The position numbers were made by a program, and so were the translations under genes. Positions 6,712-18,235 of a DNA stretch of 40,568 nucleotides are shown piece after piece. Source of the DNA: Hydrogenophilales bacterium 16-64-46 (lineage in GTDB: Bacteria > Pseudomonadota > Gammaproteobacteria > Burkholderiales > Thiobacillaceae); contig NCGY01000014.1 of NCBI GenBank assembly GCA_002281775.1, positions 1 through 40,568 on the forward strand, read 5' to 3'. Each line of letters starts with the position of its first letter. Within the stretch, counting starts at the first letter, position 1. The notes under the pieces were generated by a model that did no database searches, was not told the origin of the DNA, and saw nothing but the letters and a program-made list of their open reading frames with translations.

Positions 6712-6861
6712 CTTGCCTGACGTGCTCAATCCCGTCTGCCTGCAGCCGTAAATTCCCCTGTATCGATCTTTTCGCCGGTTGTGCCACCCCAACCCGGTTG
6801 GTGGCGTTCCCGCTGGGCGTTTTCTACTCTTCAATCGCGCCACCGCATACAGGGAGTTCTC

Positions 6862-7698
6862 ATGTCTTACTTGCAGCACAAATGGAGCGAACACGAGCGC
6901 CAGTCCCAGCCGACTCGCCGTTATGCCTCGCAGCGTGAATTCGAGGCCGACTGGATCTACACCCTGCGACGCCGCTATCGCGTATCGCAGGAAGCACTCG
7001 CGGTGATGGCCAATGTGTCCGTCACCACGGTGCAGAACTGGGAAAATCCGCGCAGCGCCAAGGCCATTGCGGAACACAACCAGGAACGCCTGCGCGACAT
7101 CGAGCGTGATCTCTGGATCAAGGCCCATGTCACCCTGCTCGATCCCTGCCCGCCCTACATCAAGGCGCTGTACGACCTGATGAGCGCGAGCAAGGATGAC
7201 AGTGCACGGGCGCTTGCCGACTATCTGGTCACCACCCTGCCGGAACATGATCCGGGCCGTGCGCGCCTGCTACATTGGGCGAGCCTGACCCACAGCATCG
7301 GCGAACCCGGGTCCGTGCGCGCACGCAGTCTGTCCGAAGCTGCGCTCGAAGCACTGGCCGGGTCTGATACGCAGCTCTCGGCCGCAATCGAAAACGAAAT
7401 TCTCGGTAGCCAGTTCGAAGACCTGCTGCAACTGCCGCAGGGCGAAGCCCGTGTACGCCAGGGCACAACCCTGATGCGGGCCTGCGAACGCCTGTTCCAG
7501 CGCGACCGCCAGCCGGCGTATCTGTGGAATGCGCTCGAAGTGGCCTGCCGTGCGACGCTCGATACCCAGAGCCTGTTCCGTCTGAGCCAGGCACTGGTCG
7601 ATACGCTCGGACTTGATCCCGTCCGCCACCGGATACGCACCGAAGCCAGCTTCGACGCCGCCCGCCTGGTGTTCGACGACGCCGCGACACGCAACTGA
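6862..7698 (+). CDS. HTH-domain protein, 278 aa
   Basis: Start ATG 6862 with AGGGAG upstream; the longer frame from 6781 has no ribosome site. Residues about 30-62 (FEADWIYTLRRRYRVSQEALAVMANVSVTTVQNWEN) form an XRE-like helix-turn-helix with the usual conserved Gln-Asn-Trp. The remaining 200 residues are helical, without membrane segments, and may be a dimer or ligand domain; I do not recognise that part. It is the first host gene after attR. Its stop overlaps the ribosome site of the small gene downstream, so the two are probably co-transcribed. The role as a regulator is inferred from the HTH. Confidence 0.75.
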   Translation: MSYLQHKWSEHERQSQPTRRYASQREFEADWIYTLRRRYRVSQEALAVMANVSVTTVQNWENPRSAKAIAEHNQERLRDIERDLWIKAHVTLLDPCPPYIKALYDLMSASKDDSARALADYLVTTLPEHDPGRARLLHWASLTHSIGEPGSVRARSLSEAALEALAGSDTQLSAAIENEILGSQFEDLLQLPQGEARVRQGTTLMRACERLFQRDRQPAYLWNALEVACRATLDTQSLFRLSQALVDTLGLDPVRHRIRTEASFDAARLVFDDAATRN

Positions 7699-7707
7699 GG
7701 AGGCCGC

Positions 7708-7869
7708 ATGAAAAATATGCTTCCTCTCTCCCTGATCGCAGGCGCCGTCGTGGTTTTGCTACAGGGCGTGGCCACGGCCCAGGCCGCCACCTCCCCCCAG
7801 GCCAGCCCGCCCGCACCCGTCGTTCAACCCATCATCGTTGCCTGGGATCGCGTCGGCACCCCTGCCTGA
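7708..7869 (+). CDS. Small exported proline-rich peptide, 53 aa
   Basis: ATG 7708 has GAGGAGG at ideal distance. The frame encodes MKN, a hydrophobic stretch (LPLSLIAGAVVVLLQGVATAQA) typical of a Sec signal peptide, with likely cleavage after AQA near residue 26-27. A short Pro/Ala/Val-rich mature part follows (SPQASPPAPVVQPIIVAWDRVG). No family is recognised. It follows the HTH gene by 9 nt and is followed by a terminator, which supports a real two-gene unit. Confidence 0.6.
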   Translation: MKNMLPLSLIAGAVVVLLQGVATAQAATSPQASPPAPVVQPIIVAWDRVGTPA

Positions 7870-7889
7870 GGGGGCCGCGCCGGGTGATC

Positions 7890-7920
7890 GACGCCTGCTT
7901 CTGCAGGCGTCTGTCTTTGT
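7890..7920 (+). terminator. Terminator of the HTH/small-peptide unit
   Basis: A 9-bp perfect stem (GACGCCTGC against GCAGGCGTC) with a TTCT loop is followed by the T-rich run TGTCTTTGT. A second perfect 10-bp hairpin (7933-7959, CCAAGCCCCC with a 7-nt loop) follows without a T tract. Confidence 0.7.
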
Positions 7921-8063
7921 GCCCCGCCCCCGCCAAGCCCCCGCGGGTCGGGGGCTTGGTGCCATGTCTTCACCAGAGTATGCAGCTTCCATGCCGCTAA
8001 CTGGGCATCGATATCGCCGTGACCCCTGACGGTACCCAGCCACATCGCCCAGCCAGCCGCCGC

Positions 8064-8336
8064 GCTGAGAGTCTCGACACCCTGCTCGAATGCCTGTTGA
8101 TCGTCGTCCGTGCGCATGGCGGCACGCTCAGCCGGGAAGCGGCGACCAGCGGGCGGCCCAGTGTGCTGGTTTCACCAGTTCTGTGGTGAAAAAACCGCTT
8201 GATGCTCTGAACCCTGCCTGTTTCCGGCCGTGCTGCTGTTGCACGGCGATCAGGCCTGCGTGCTGCTCGGCTGGTTGGACGATGGTCGCACGGCGCGCGT
8301 GGTGTTCCCCGAACTGGACGAGGCGGACCGTAGAGC
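8064..8336 (+). pseudogene. Decayed N-terminal fragment of a LapB-like type I secretion ATPase
   Basis: Three frame pieces on the plus strand line up with the C39-peptidase-like N-terminal domain of adhesin-exporting T1SS ATPases. These are LDTLLECLLIVVRAHGGTLSREAATSG (about 8069-8150, then a stop near 8190), SSVVKKPLDALNPACFRP (about 8178-8232), and, after a frameshift, VLLLHGDQACVLLGWLDDGRTARVVFPELDEAD (about 8231-8330). The order and spacing match the family, but about 30 residues are missing between the first two pieces. The ABC transporter part is absent. There is no intact start. The similarity is from memory of LapB/LssB-type sequences and was not searched. Confidence 0.65.
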
Positions 8337-8467
8337 ATCAAACCCCAGCGCAAGAAGAAAACCGCCCACAAAGCCAAGGATTGCGTCTGCGATTGAGCCC
8401 AGCCCGGCTGGGCGCAGGGGAAATCGCTTAAAATTGCGCTCCGCCGCAATTCGACCTGCCTTCCCCG

Positions 8468-10099
8468 ATGGATACCCCCCAGATCGCGCCGGCTCCCGCC
8501 GGCGCCGCCGCGCTGGTGCGCGACGTCAAAAAGCGCCGCACCTTCGCGATCGTCTCCCACCCCGACGCCGGTAAAACCACGCTCACCGAAAAGCTCCTGC
8601 TGTTCGGCGGCGCGATTCAGATGGCGGGCACGGTCAAGGCCAAGAAAAGCGGCAAGTTCGCCACCTCGGACTGGATGGCAGTGGAGCAGGAGCGCGGCAT
8701 TTCGGTCGCCTCGTCGGTGATGCAGTTTTCTTACGGCGACTGCGTCTTCAACCTGCTCGACACGCCCGGCCACAAGGACTTCTCGGAAGACACCTACCGC
8801 GTGCTCACCGCTGTGGACGCCGCGATCATGGTCGTCGACGCGGCCAAGGGCGTGGAAGAGCAGACGATCAAATTGCTCGAAGTCTGTCGCATGCGCAATA
8901 CGCCGATCATCACCTTCATCAACAAGATGGACCGCGAAGTGCGCGAGCCGCTGGAACTCCTGGACGAAATCGAGTCGATCCTGAAAATCCACTGCGCGCC
9001 CGTCACCTGGCCGATCGGCATGGGTAAGCGTTTTCAGGGCGTGTATCACCTCGACCGCGAGGAAATCCTGCGTTTCAAGGCCGGCGAGGAAAACGCCGGA
9101 CAGACTTTCGAATCATTGCAAGGTCTGGGTGAAGCGAAGTTGCGCGAGCTGTTCCCGCTGGAGGCCGACACGCTGCTTGGCGAAATCGAGCTGGTGCGCG
9201 GCGCGGGCGTGGGTTTTTCCCTCGAAGAGTTTCTTGCGGGCAAGCAGACGCCGGTCTTCTTCGGCTCCGGGATCAACAACTTCGGCGTGCGCGAAGTGCT
9301 CGCAGCGCTGGCCGACTGGGCACCGTCGCCGTTGCCGCGTGAAGCCATCGAGCGCGTGGTCGAGCCCGCCGAACCCAAATTCACCGGCTTCGTCTTCAAG
9401 ATCCAGGCCAACATGGACCCGAACCACCGCGACCGTATCGCCTTCTTCCGGGTCTGCTCGGGCCGCTATTCGCCGGGCATGAAGGTGCGCCACCGCCGCA
9501 CCGGCAAGGACATGAAAATCGCCAACGCCGTGGTGTTCATGGCCAACGAACGCGCACGCATGGACGACGCCGTCGCCGGCGACATCATCGGCATCCACAA
9601 CCACGGCCAGCTGCAGATCGGCGACACGCTCACCGAAGGCGAGAACCTGCAATTCAAGGGCATTCCCTACTTTGCGCCGGAACTCTTTTCCAAGCCGCGC
9701 CTGCGCGACCCGCTGCGCGCCAAGCAGTTGAACAAGGGCTTGCTGGAGCTGGGCGAGGAAGGCGCGGTACAGGTGTTCGAGCCGTTTGCCGACAATGTGC
9801 TTTTGATCGGCGCGGTGGGGCCGCTGCAGTTCGAGATCGTCGCCCACCGGCTGCGCACCGAATACGGCGTCGAAGCCACGTTCGAGAACGCCGGCATCTA
9901 CACCGCGCGCTGGGTCACCTGCCCGGACGCGGCGCACCTGGCCGAATTCACCAAGTCCAACTCACTCAAGCTGGGCAAGGACGTGGATGGCAATCTAGTG
10001 TATCTGGCCGACACGCGGGTGAACCTGCAATTGGCGCAGGAGCGCTGGCCGAAAGTGGCGTTCCACGATACTCGCGAGCACGGGCAACTGCTGGGTTAA
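8468..10099 (+). CDS. prfC: Peptide chain release factor 3
   Basis: 543 aa, the usual length of RF3. The GTPase motifs are intact: G1 SHPDAGKT (residues 30-37), the G2/switch region ending EQERGISV, G3 DTPGH (98-102) and G4 NKMD (152-155). EF-Tu-like domain II and the RF3-specific C-terminal domain ([17 protein letters not shown]) follow. RF3 recycles RF1/RF2 from the ribosome after peptide release. It is a single gene with no co-directional partner close by. Its stop codon abuts the left terminal repeat of the 163-bp palindromic element. I see no convincing promoter beyond a TAAAAT at 8429-8434 without a good -35. Confidence 0.97.
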   Translation: MDTPQIAPAPAGAAALVRDVKKRRTFAIVSHPDAGKTTLTEKLLLFGGAIQMAGTVKAKKSGKFATSDWMAVEQERGISVASSVMQFSYGDCVFNLLDTPGHKDFSEDTYRVLTAVDAAIMVVDAAKGVEEQTIKLLEVCRMRNTPIITFINKMDREVREPLELLDEIESILKIHCAPVTWPIGMGKRFQGVYHLDREEILRFKAGEENAGQTFESLQGLGEAKLRELFPLEADTLLGEIELVRGAGVGFSLEEFLAGKQTPVFFGSGINNFGVREVLAALADWAPSPLPREAIERVVEPAEPKFTGFVFKIQANMDPNHRDRIAFFRVCSGRYSPGMKVRHRRTGKDMKIANAVVFMANERARMDDAVAGDIIGIHNHGQLQIGDTLTEGENLQFKGIPYFAPELFSKPRLRDPLRAKQLNKGLLELGEEGAVQVFEPFADNVLLIGAVGPLQFEIVAHRLRTEYGVEATFENAGIYTARWVTCPDAAHLAEFTKSNSLKLGKDVDGNLVYLADTRVNLQLAQERWPKVAFHDTREHGQLLG

Positions 10100-10261
10100 A
10101 CCCGGATAATCCATCAGGATGGCCCTTCGGGCCTACGCGCGCGCTGGCGGCTGCTTTGCGGTGCCCCGTGCTTCGCGCCCATAGGCCGGGCTGTGGGCTT
10201 GGCCCGCGCGCCCCGCAAACCGGCTCGCCATCATCACACGTCCTAATGGATTATCCGGGTT
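10099..10261. mobile_element. MITE-like 163-bp element with 21-bp terminal inverted repeats
   Basis: Left end AACCCGGATAATCCAT... (10099-10119) and right end (10241-10261) are inverted copies matching at 20 of 21 positions. The interior is very GC-rich, folds on itself (for example GGCCC-TTC-GGGCC) and encodes nothing. The left repeat begins on the last base of the prfC stop codon. The structure fits a non-autonomous miniature element or a large REP/BIME-type palindrome. It may also end prfC transcription. No transposase is present. Confidence 0.65.
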
Positions 10262-10383
10262 GAAGCGGAACTGAGAAAAACAGCCCGGCAAGCTGGCTGA
10301 AACCAGCGGGATGCGGCTCGCAGTCGCGTGCGCACCGGGCGCGCTTGCCCGGACATGCGACATGCCCGCTGGGCAAATACGTA

Positions 10384-10980
10384 CTAGAACCCCGCGCGGA
10401 TCACCCCCACCGCTATCCCCTCGATGGCGAACGCGTCGCCCGCGGGGTCGATCACGATGGGTTCGAAGTCGGCGTTTTCCGGCAGCAGGCGCAGGCTGCG
10501 GCCGCGCCTGTCCAGGCGCTTGACCGTCACCTCGTCACCTATGCGCGCCACCACGATCTGGCCACTACGCGCCTCGTCGCTTTTGTGCACCACCAGCAGG
10601 TCGCCGTCCAGGATGCCGGCGTCCTTCATGCTCATACCACGCACGCGCAGCAGGTAATCCGCTCGTGGCGCAAACAGGGCCGCTTCGACCTGCACATGCC
10701 GCTCGATGTGCTCCTGCGCCAGGATGGGACTACCCGCCGCCACCCGACCCACCAGCGGTAAACCACCGCCGCCCGCCAACCGGATGCCTCGCGAGGTACC
10801 CGGCACCAGCTCCAACACGCCCTTTTTCGCCAGACCCTTGAGGTGCTGCTCTGCCGCATTAGGTGAGCTGAAGCCAAAGCGTTCGGCGATTTCCGCGCGC
10901 GTCGGCGGCAGGCCGGTGGTCTCGATCCATTCGCGGATCAGGGCCAGGATTTCTTCCTGGCGGGCAGTGAGGTCACGCAT
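10384..10980 (-). CDS. lexA: LexA SOS repressor
   Basis: 198 aa from ATG 10980 (AAGGAAG upstream); a frame extending to 11007 starts inside the operator and is rejected. The N-terminal winged HTH (residues 1-65) has [27 protein letters not shown]. The autocleavage site is Ala82-Gly83 (VAAGSP) and the catalytic pair is Ser117 (GMSMKD) and Lys154 (VTVKRL). It represses SOS genes and self-cleaves on RecA filaments. Two LexA boxes directly upstream show autoregulation. About 280 bp between it and prfC is filled by the palindromic element. Confidence 0.97.
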   Translation of the reverse strand: MRDLTARQEEILALIREWIETTGLPPTRAEIAERFGFSSPNAAEQHLKGLAKKGVLELVPGTSRGIRLAGGGGLPLVGRVAAGSPILAQEHIERHVQVEAALFAPRADYLLRVRGMSMKDAGILDGDLLVVHKSDEARSGQIVVARIGDEVTVKRLDRRGRSLRLLPENADFEPIVIDPAGDAFAIEGIAVGVIRAGF

Positions 10981-10997
10981 GGGGCTTCCTTTCTTTA

Positions 10998-11056
10998 CTG
11001 TATGCATATACAGTTGTATTTACATACAGTATAAAGACCCCGACGGAAAAAACCAA
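10998..11056. promoter_or_regulatory. Divergent lexA / small-gene promoters with two LexA boxes
   Basis: Box 1 (10998-11013) is CTGTATGCATATACAG, a perfect CTG-N10-CAG palindrome. Box 2 (11014-11029) is directly adjacent and reads CTGTATGTAAATACAA on the minus strand. For lexA, -35 TTGGTT (11056-11051) and -10 TATACT (11033-11028) are 17 bp apart, with box 2 on the -10. For the plus-strand gene, TATACA (11007-11012) and TATAAA (11030-11035) are also 17 bp apart, so both boxes cover that promoter. Confidence 0.85.
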
Positions 11057-11091
11057 TGCGCGCGCGCATTCACCCCACAGGAGAACCCGGC

Positions 11092-11334
11092 ATGAAACTC
11101 GGAAAGATCAGTCCCCTGGCCTTCAGCCGCATGAAACAGCGCGGCATCAGCATCGCCGCGCTCAACGAACTGCTCGCCCACGGTGAGGTGGAACACCAGT
11201 TCGACGGTGCCCAGGTCATCTACCTGGACAGCCCCCTGCCCGCCCCCAACTGGGCCGGCCGCCCGCAACCCCGGCTGTATGCCGTGGTGGATGCGCGGGG
11301 CGATGTGCTGACGGTGGAGCGGCGGGTGCGCTGA
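11092..11334 (+). CDS. Hypothetical 80-aa protein divergent from lexA
   Basis: ATG 11092 has CAGGAG 8 nt upstream. The short soluble protein begins MKLGKISPLAFSRMKQRG and continues into LYAVVDARGDVLTVERRVR, which looks like the beta-hairpin end of small DUF4258- or toxin-like folds. I cannot name the family with confidence. Its promoter overlaps the two LexA boxes, so it is predicted to be SOS-induced. An 84-bp convergent gap without obvious structure separates it from recQ. Confidence 0.65.
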   Translation: MKLGKISPLAFSRMKQRGISIAALNELLAHGEVEHQFDGAQVIYLDSPLPAPNWAGRPQPRLYAVVDARGDVLTVERRVR

Positions 11335-11418
11335 GCGAGCGGGCGTTCGGGAATGCTGGGGTGGACTATCCACGCGTACATGCTGCGACGCATAGCACCG
11401 TCTCGGCAGAAAAGCAGT

Positions 11419-13215
<1,797 letters not shown>

Positions 13216-13261
13216 GGGTGAAATAGAGCGGGCAAGCGTTGGTTAATTCTGATTATCCGGC

Positions 13262-13300
13262 TGGAAAATCACTGTGTCACATCGGCTATAATTGTGTCAC
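13262..13300 (+). promoter_or_regulatory. Toxin-antitoxin promoter with paired TGTGTCAC sites
   Basis: A consensus -10, TATAAT (13287-13292), has only a weak -35 (TGGAAA, 13262-13267, 19-bp spacing). TGTGTCAC occurs at 13273-13280 and 13293-13300, exactly 20 bp apart, on either side of the -10. Two sites on the same face of the helix over a promoter are what an autoregulating antitoxin would bind. Antitoxin binding is inference. Confidence 0.6.
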
Positions 13301-13321
13301 GTTTGCTCCCGGAGCGCTTGC

Positions 13322-13552
13322 ATGAAAACCCTGACAATACGCGAGGCCCGCGAAGGCCTGTCGCACCCCGACCAGATGTTCGCCGACGCCGACGAGGTGC
13401 TGGTGATGAATCGCGGCGAGCCGGTGGCGCGCATTCTGCCGGTCGAACCCCGCCGCAAAATTCGTTCGCTGCGCGCGTTTCTGGAATCGCAGCCCATGCA
13501 GGACGTGCCCAGTGAAGCGCTCATCGCCGAGGACCGCGAGGACCGTTCTTGA
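13322..13552 (+). CDS. Phd/YefM-like antitoxin of a VapBC pair
   Basis: 76 aa, start ATG 13322 with GGAG upstream. The N terminus (MKTLTIREAREGLSHPDQMFADADEVLVMNRGEPVARILP) has the Phd/YefM fold pattern used for DNA binding and dimerisation. The charged C-terminal part (about 45-76) is the expected toxin-binding tail. Its stop overlaps the toxin start, which couples the two. It would neutralise the PIN toxin and repress the shared promoter. Assignment rests on pattern and partnership. Confidence 0.8.
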   Translation: MKTLTIREAREGLSHPDQMFADADEVLVMNRGEPVARILPVEPRRKIRSLRAFLESQPMQDVPSEALIAEDREDRS

Positions 13553-13980
13553 GCGCGTATATCGACACCAGCGCGCTAGCCAAGTGCTATATCCGCGAAC
13601 CGCGCTCGCTCGACGTGCTCGACTGGGCCGATGCCGAGGATGAGGTCTGCACCAGCCCGCTCGTCCTGGTGGAATTTCGCTGTCTGCTCGCCCGCCGCCG
13701 CCGCGCTGTGCAGATCGAGGCGATGCTGGAACGCAACGCGCTTGCGGAATTCGACCGTGACATCCTCGGCCGGATGTGGCGGGTTTATCCCGAATCCAGC
13801 GGGCTTTTCGACGAAGCCCGCAACCTGATCGACCTGCTGCCCGAGGTTCCGCTGCGCGCGCTGGATGCGCTGCACCTCGCCTACGCCCGCCACTTCGGCG
13901 CACGGCGTTTCGCCAGCGCCGACAAATCCCAGGCCGATGCCGCGCGTGCGCTCGGCCTTGACGTCATCACTTTTTATTGA
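13549..13980 (+). CDS. PIN-domain toxin (VapC-like)
   Basis: 143 aa from TTG 13549, overlapping the antitoxin stop (TTGA). The PIN-domain acidic residues are in place: Asp in YIDTSAL (residue 6), Glu in LVEFRCLL, Asp in RALDALHLA and Asp in [11 protein letters not shown] toxins are Mg-dependent ribonucleases, often cutting initiator tRNA or rRNA. The pair sits alone between recQ and lysS, a common place for a small gained module. The lysS start follows 10 bp after the stop, so read-through into lysS is possible. Confidence 0.88.
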   Translation: MSAYIDTSALAKCYIREPRSLDVLDWADAEDEVCTSPLVLVEFRCLLARRRRAVQIEAMLERNALAEFDRDILGRMWRVYPESSGLFDEARNLIDLLPEVPLRALDALHLAYARHFGARRFASADKSQADAARALGLDVITFY

Positions 13981-13990
13981 ATCCTTGCCC

Positions 13991-15496
13991 ATGACCACCG
14001 AAATCACCGCCCCCGCCCTCGACGAGAACCAGATCATCGCCGATCGCCGCGCCAAGCTCGCCGCGATACGCGCAGCGGGCATCGCCTTCCCCAACGATTT
14101 CGAGCGCCACGATTACGCGGGCGAACTGGCTGCCGAGCACGGCAACAAATCCAAGGAAGCGCTGGAACCTGAAGCCATCCTGGTGCAGCTCGCCGGCCGC
14201 ATGATGCTCAAACGCGTGATGGGCAAGGCGAGCTTCGCCACCCTGCAGGACATGAGCGGCCGCATCCAGGTGTATGTGTCCAACGACGTCACCGGCCTCG
14301 ATGCGCACGACGCGTTCAAGCACTGGGACCTCGGCGATTTTCTCGGTGTAACCGGCACCCTCTTCAAGACCAACAAGGGCGAGCTCACCATCCAGGCCAA
14401 ATCGATCCGCCTGCTGTCGAAAGCGCTGCGCCCGTTGCCGGAAAAATTCCATGGTCTCGCCGACCAGGAACAGAAATACCGCCAGCGCTACCTTGACCTC
14501 ATCACCAACGACGACGCGCGCGAAACCTTCCGCCGCCGCTCGAAGATCATCCAGGCGATCCGCGCCTTCATGGTCGAGCGCGACTTCCTCGAAGTGGAAA
14601 CCCCGATGATGCATCCCATCCCCGGCGGGGCGGCGGCCAAGCCGTTTGCCACGCATCACAACGCGCTCGACATGGAGCTGTTCCTGCGCATCGCGCCCGA
14701 GCTGTATCTGAAGCGCCTGGTGGTCGGCGGTTTCGAGAAGGTGTTCGAGATCAACCGCAACTTCCGCAACGAAGGCTTGAGCACGCGGCACAACCCCGAA
14801 TTCACCATGATGGAGTTCTACGAGGCCTATCGCGATTACCGCTACCTCATGGACACCACCGAAGCGCTGATCCGCGCCGCTGCGGTGGCCGCCACCGGCT
14901 CCACCACGGTGATCTACCAGGGCAACACCATCGATCTCGGCAAGCCGTTTGCGCGGTTGACGATTGTTGATGCCATCCGCCAATACAACCCGGACTACAC
15001 CGTCGAACAGCTCAACGACCGTGACTGGCTGGTGGCGCAGATGCAGGCGATGAAAGCCAAGTACCGCCCAACCGACGGCCTCGGCGGCCTGCAATTGAGC
15101 TTCTTCGAGGAAACCACCGAAGCCCAGCTGATGCAGCCCACCTTCATCATCGACTACCCGGCCGAGGTGTCGCCACTGGCGCGCCGCTCGGACACCCAGC
15201 CCGACATCACCGAGCGTTTCGAACTCTTCATCACCGGTCGCGAAATGGCCAACGGCTTTTCCGAATTGAACGACGCCGAAGACCAGGCCGAGCGTTTCAT
15301 GGAGCAGGTGCGGCAGAAGGAAGCCGGCGACGAGGAGGCGATGCACTACGACGCCGACTTCATCCGCGCGCTGGAACACGGCCTGCCGCCCACCGGCGGC
15401 TGCGGCATCGGCATCGACCGCTTGGTAATGCTGCTGACCGATTCGCCCTCGATCCGCGACGTGATCCTCTTCCCGCAGATGCGGCGGGAAGCATAA
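13991..15496 (+). CDS. lysS: Lysyl-tRNA synthetase, class II
   Basis: 501 aa from ATG 13991; the longer upstream frame overlaps the toxin gene and is rejected. The N-terminal OB fold for anticodon binding includes [19 protein letters not shown]. The class II core has [20 protein letters not shown] (motif 2) and [22 protein letters not shown] (motif 3). It charges tRNA-Lys. The last 30 bp of the region, including the stop codon, are tandemly repeated downstream. Confidence 0.97.
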   Translation: MTTEITAPALDENQIIADRRAKLAAIRAAGIAFPNDFERHDYAGELAAEHGNKSKEALEPEAILVQLAGRMMLKRVMGKASFATLQDMSGRIQVYVSNDVTGLDAHDAFKHWDLGDFLGVTGTLFKTNKGELTIQAKSIRLLSKALRPLPEKFHGLADQEQKYRQRYLDLITNDDARETFRRRSKIIQAIRAFMVERDFLEVETPMMHPIPGGAAAKPFATHHNALDMELFLRIAPELYLKRLVVGGFEKVFEINRNFRNEGLSTRHNPEFTMMEFYEAYRDYRYLMDTTEALIRAAAVAATGSTTVIYQGNTIDLGKPFARLTIVDAIRQYNPDYTVEQLNDRDWLVAQMQAMKAKYRPTDGLGGLQLSFFEETTEAQLMQPTFIIDYPAEVSPLARRSDTQPDITERFELFITGREMANGFSELNDAEDQAERFMEQVRQKEAGDEEAMHYDADFIRALEHGLPPTGGCGIGIDRLVMLLTDSPSIRDVILFPQMRREA

Positions 15497-15535
15497 GGAC
15501 AGCCGGCAGATGCGGTGGGAAGCCTGAGAACAGCC
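15475..15535. repeat. Tandem duplication of the lysS 3' end
   Basis: Bases 15475-15504 and 15506-15535 match at 26 of 30 positions (period 31). Unit 1 contains the last lysS codons and stop; unit 2 lies in the lysS-acnA gap. This is a small local duplication that has since drifted. Confidence 0.8.
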
Positions 15536-15583
15536 CGCACGCTTGTTGCTTGAATTTTCATTTTGACCCTGGCCGAGACCACC

Positions 15584-18214
15584 ATGACCGACGCTTTCCC
15601 CATCCTCGACACCCTGCCTGCACTCGCCGGCGGCAAGCAGTTCGCCTCCCTGAAAAAGCTTGAAGCCGCGCTCGGCAGCCAACTTGCGCGCCTGCCGGTG
15701 TCGATCCGTATCGTTCTCGAATCAGTGGCGCGCAACTGCGACGGCGTCAAGGTCACGGCCGAGCACGTCAGGCAGCTCGCCGCCTGGAAGCCCAACGCAG
15801 CGCGCACCGAGGAAATTCCCTTCACCGTTGCCCGGGTCATCCTGCAGGACTTCACCGGTGTGCCGCTGCTCGCCGATCTGGCGGCAATGCGTTCGGCCGC
15901 ACAAAAACAGGGCAAGGACCCGAGGAAAATCGAGCCGCTGGTGCCGGTCGACATGGTCGTCGACCATTCGATCCAGGTGGACAGATTTGGCAGCGCTGAC
16001 GCACTCGATCTCAACATGAAGATCGAGTTCGAGCGCAACCGGGAAAGGTATCAGTTCCTGAAATGGGGCATGCAGGCCTTCGAAACCTTCAAGGTCGTGC
16101 CGCCCGGCGTCGGCATCGTGCATCAGGTCAACATGGAATACCTCGCGCGCGGGGTCATGGAAAAAGACGGCACGGCGTACCCAGACACGCTCGTCGGCAC
16201 CGACAGCCACACCACCATGATCAACGGCCTGGGTGTCGTCGCCTGGGGCGTGGGCGGGATCGAGGCCGAAGCCGCAATGCTCGGCCAGCCGGTGTATTTC
16301 CTCACGCCCGACGTGGTCGGCGTGAATCTCCACGGCCAGGTCAAACCCGGCGTGACCGCCACCGACGTGGTGCTGACGATCACCGAAATGCTGCGCCGCG
16401 CAAAAGTGGTCGGCAAATTCGTCGAGTTCTTCGGTGAAGGCGCGGCCGTCCTGCCGGTGACCGACCGCGCGACCATCGCCAACATGGCCCCGGAATATGG
16501 CGCGACCATGGGCTTTTTCCCGGTCGACGAGGCCACCTGCCAGTACTACGCGTCCACGGGCAGAAGCGCGGCGCAGGTCGATCTCATTCGCGCCTACTAC
16601 CAGGCGCAGGGTCTGTTCGGTATTCCGAAAGCGGGCGACATCGACTACTCGCAGACGCTGGAGCTCGATCTTTCCACCGTCGAACCCTCGGTCGCCGGAC
16701 CCAAGCGCCCGCAGGATCGCATCGCGCTGGCGAACCTGAAACCCGCGTTCGCCGAGCTGCTCGCCAAGCCCAAGGACGCCGGCGGCTACGGCAAGACCGA
16801 CACCGCCACACCTGGTCTGAAACACGGCGACGTGGTCATCGCCGCCATCACCTCGTGCACCAACACCTCCAACCCCGGCGTCATGCTCGCCGCCGGCCTG
16901 TTGGCGAAAAAAGCGGTCGAAGCGGGCCTGAAGACCCCGGCGCACGTGAAGACCAGCCTCGGCCCCGGTTCGCGCGCCGTCACCGCATACCTCAAGAGCG
17001 CGGGGCTTCTGGGCTACCTGGAACAACTCGGCTTCTCCGTCGTCGGCTACGGCTGCACCACTTGCATCGGCAATTCCGGCCCCCTGCCCGAAGCGGTGGA
17101 AAAGGACATTCTGGACAACGATCTGGTCGCCTGCTCGGTGCTCTCCGGCAACCGCAACTTCGAAGCGCGCGTACACCAGAACGTGAAAGCCAACTTCCTC
17201 ATGTCACCGCCGTTGGTGGTCGCCTTCGCGCTCGCCGGCAAGGTCGGGGTGGACATGGCGACCGAGCCGCTCGGCATCGGCGCAAACGGCCCGGTGTACC
17301 TCAAAGACCTGTGGCCGACTGCCGAAGAAATCGCCGCCGTCCTGCCCTGCGCGTCCGACGCTGCCGCGTACCAGGGCTACGCCAACGTCGGCGCGGACAA
17401 CCCGCTGTGGGACGCCGTGTCCGCGCCAACCGGCGAGGTCTACGAATGGGATCGCACATCCACCTACATCCAGGAACCGCCGTTCTTCGCTCATGGAAAT
17501 CATGCCAGTACCACGATCCGGGGCGCGACCCCGCTGGCGATCTTCGGTGATTCGGTGACCACCGACCACATCAGCCCCGCCGGCGGCATCAAGCCGACCT
17601 CGCCGGCCGGTCTGTACCTCACCGAACACGGCGTGCAGAAGGCCGACTTCAACAGCTACGGCGCGCGCCGCGGCAACCACGAAGTGATGATGCGCGGCAC
17701 CTTCGCCAACGTGCGGATCAAGAATCTCATGGTGCCGGGAACCGAAGGCGGCGTGACGAAAAAAGACGGCGCGGAGCTGGCGATCTACGACGCCGCCATG
17801 GCGTATCAGGCCGAGAAAAAACCGCTCATCATCTTCGCCGGCGAGGAATACGGCACCGGCTCCAGCCGCGACTGGGCCGCCAAGGGCACCACCCTTCTGG
17901 GTGTTAAGGCCGTCGTCGCCAAGAGCTTCGAGCGTATCCACCGCGCCAACCTTGCCGGCATGGGCGTGCTGCCCTGCCAGTTCAAAGACGGCGTCGACGC
18001 GGCCACGTTAAAGCTCGACGGCAGCGAAACCTTCGACCTCGAAGGCATCGAGACGGGTATCGTGCCGCAACAGGATGTGGCCCTGGTGATTCACCGCGCC
18101 GACGGCAAGACGGAGCGGGTGGCCCTCACCCTGCGCATCGATACACCGATCGAAGTCGAGTACTACAACAAGGGCGGCATCCTGCCCTTTGTGCTGGAGC
18201 AACTGCTCGACTGA
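15584..18214 (+). CDS. acnA: Aconitate hydratase A
   Basis: 876 aa from ATG 15584; an in-frame TTG at 15563 is possible but less likely. It has the IRP/AcnA-type layout. The 4Fe-4S ligands are Cys425 (SCTNTSNPG), Cys491 and Cys494 ([14 protein letters not shown]). The C-terminal swivel domain contains [17 protein letters not shown]. It interconverts citrate and isocitrate in the TCA and glyoxylate cycles. It is 87 bp downstream of lysS and ends at a strong terminator. AcnD-type paralogues share these motifs, but no prp genes are nearby. Confidence 0.95.
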   Translation: MTDAFPILDTLPALAGGKQFASLKKLEAALGSQLARLPVSIRIVLESVARNCDGVKVTAEHVRQLAAWKPNAARTEEIPFTVARVILQDFTGVPLLADLAAMRSAAQKQGKDPRKIEPLVPVDMVVDHSIQVDRFGSADALDLNMKIEFERNRERYQFLKWGMQAFETFKVVPPGVGIVHQVNMEYLARGVMEKDGTAYPDTLVGTDSHTTMINGLGVVAWGVGGIEAEAAMLGQPVYFLTPDVVGVNLHGQVKPGVTATDVVLTITEMLRRAKVVGKFVEFFGEGAAVLPVTDRATIANMAPEYGATMGFFPVDEATCQYYASTGRSAAQVDLIRAYYQAQGLFGIPKAGDIDYSQTLELDLSTVEPSVAGPKRPQDRIALANLKPAFAELLAKPKDAGGYGKTDTATPGLKHGDVVIAAITSCTNTSNPGVMLAAGLLAKKAVEAGLKTPAHVKTSLGPGSRAVTAYLKSAGLLGYLEQLGFSVVGYGCTTCIGNSGPLPEAVEKDILDNDLVACSVLSGNRNFEARVHQNVKANFLMSPPLVVAFALAGKVGVDMATEPLGIGANGPVYLKDLWPTAEEIAAVLPCASDAAAYQGYANVGADNPLWDAVSAPTGEVYEWDRTSTYIQEPPFFAHGNHASTTIRGATPLAIFGDSVTTDHISPAGGIKPTSPAGLYLTEHGVQKADFNSYGARRGNHEVMMRGTFANVRIKNLMVPGTEGGVTKKDGAELAIYDAAMAYQAEKKPLIIFAGEEYGTGSSRDWAAKGTTLLGVKAVVAKSFERIHRANLAGMGVLPCQFKDGVDAATLKLDGSETFDLEGIETGIVPQQDVALVIHRADGKTERVALTLRIDTPIEVEYYNKGGILPFVLEQLLD

Positions 18215-18235
18215 CCCAGGCCAGCACAGCCACCC

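Noticed and set aside
7824..8117. 97-codon minus-strand ORF after the small exported peptide
   Set aside because: No ribosome site, noise-like C terminus, and it overlaps a terminator and the T1SS fragment on the other strand.
13967..15682. 571-codon minus-strand ORF across lysS
   Set aside because: Shadow of a high-GC coding gene; lysS on the other strand has all class II motifs.
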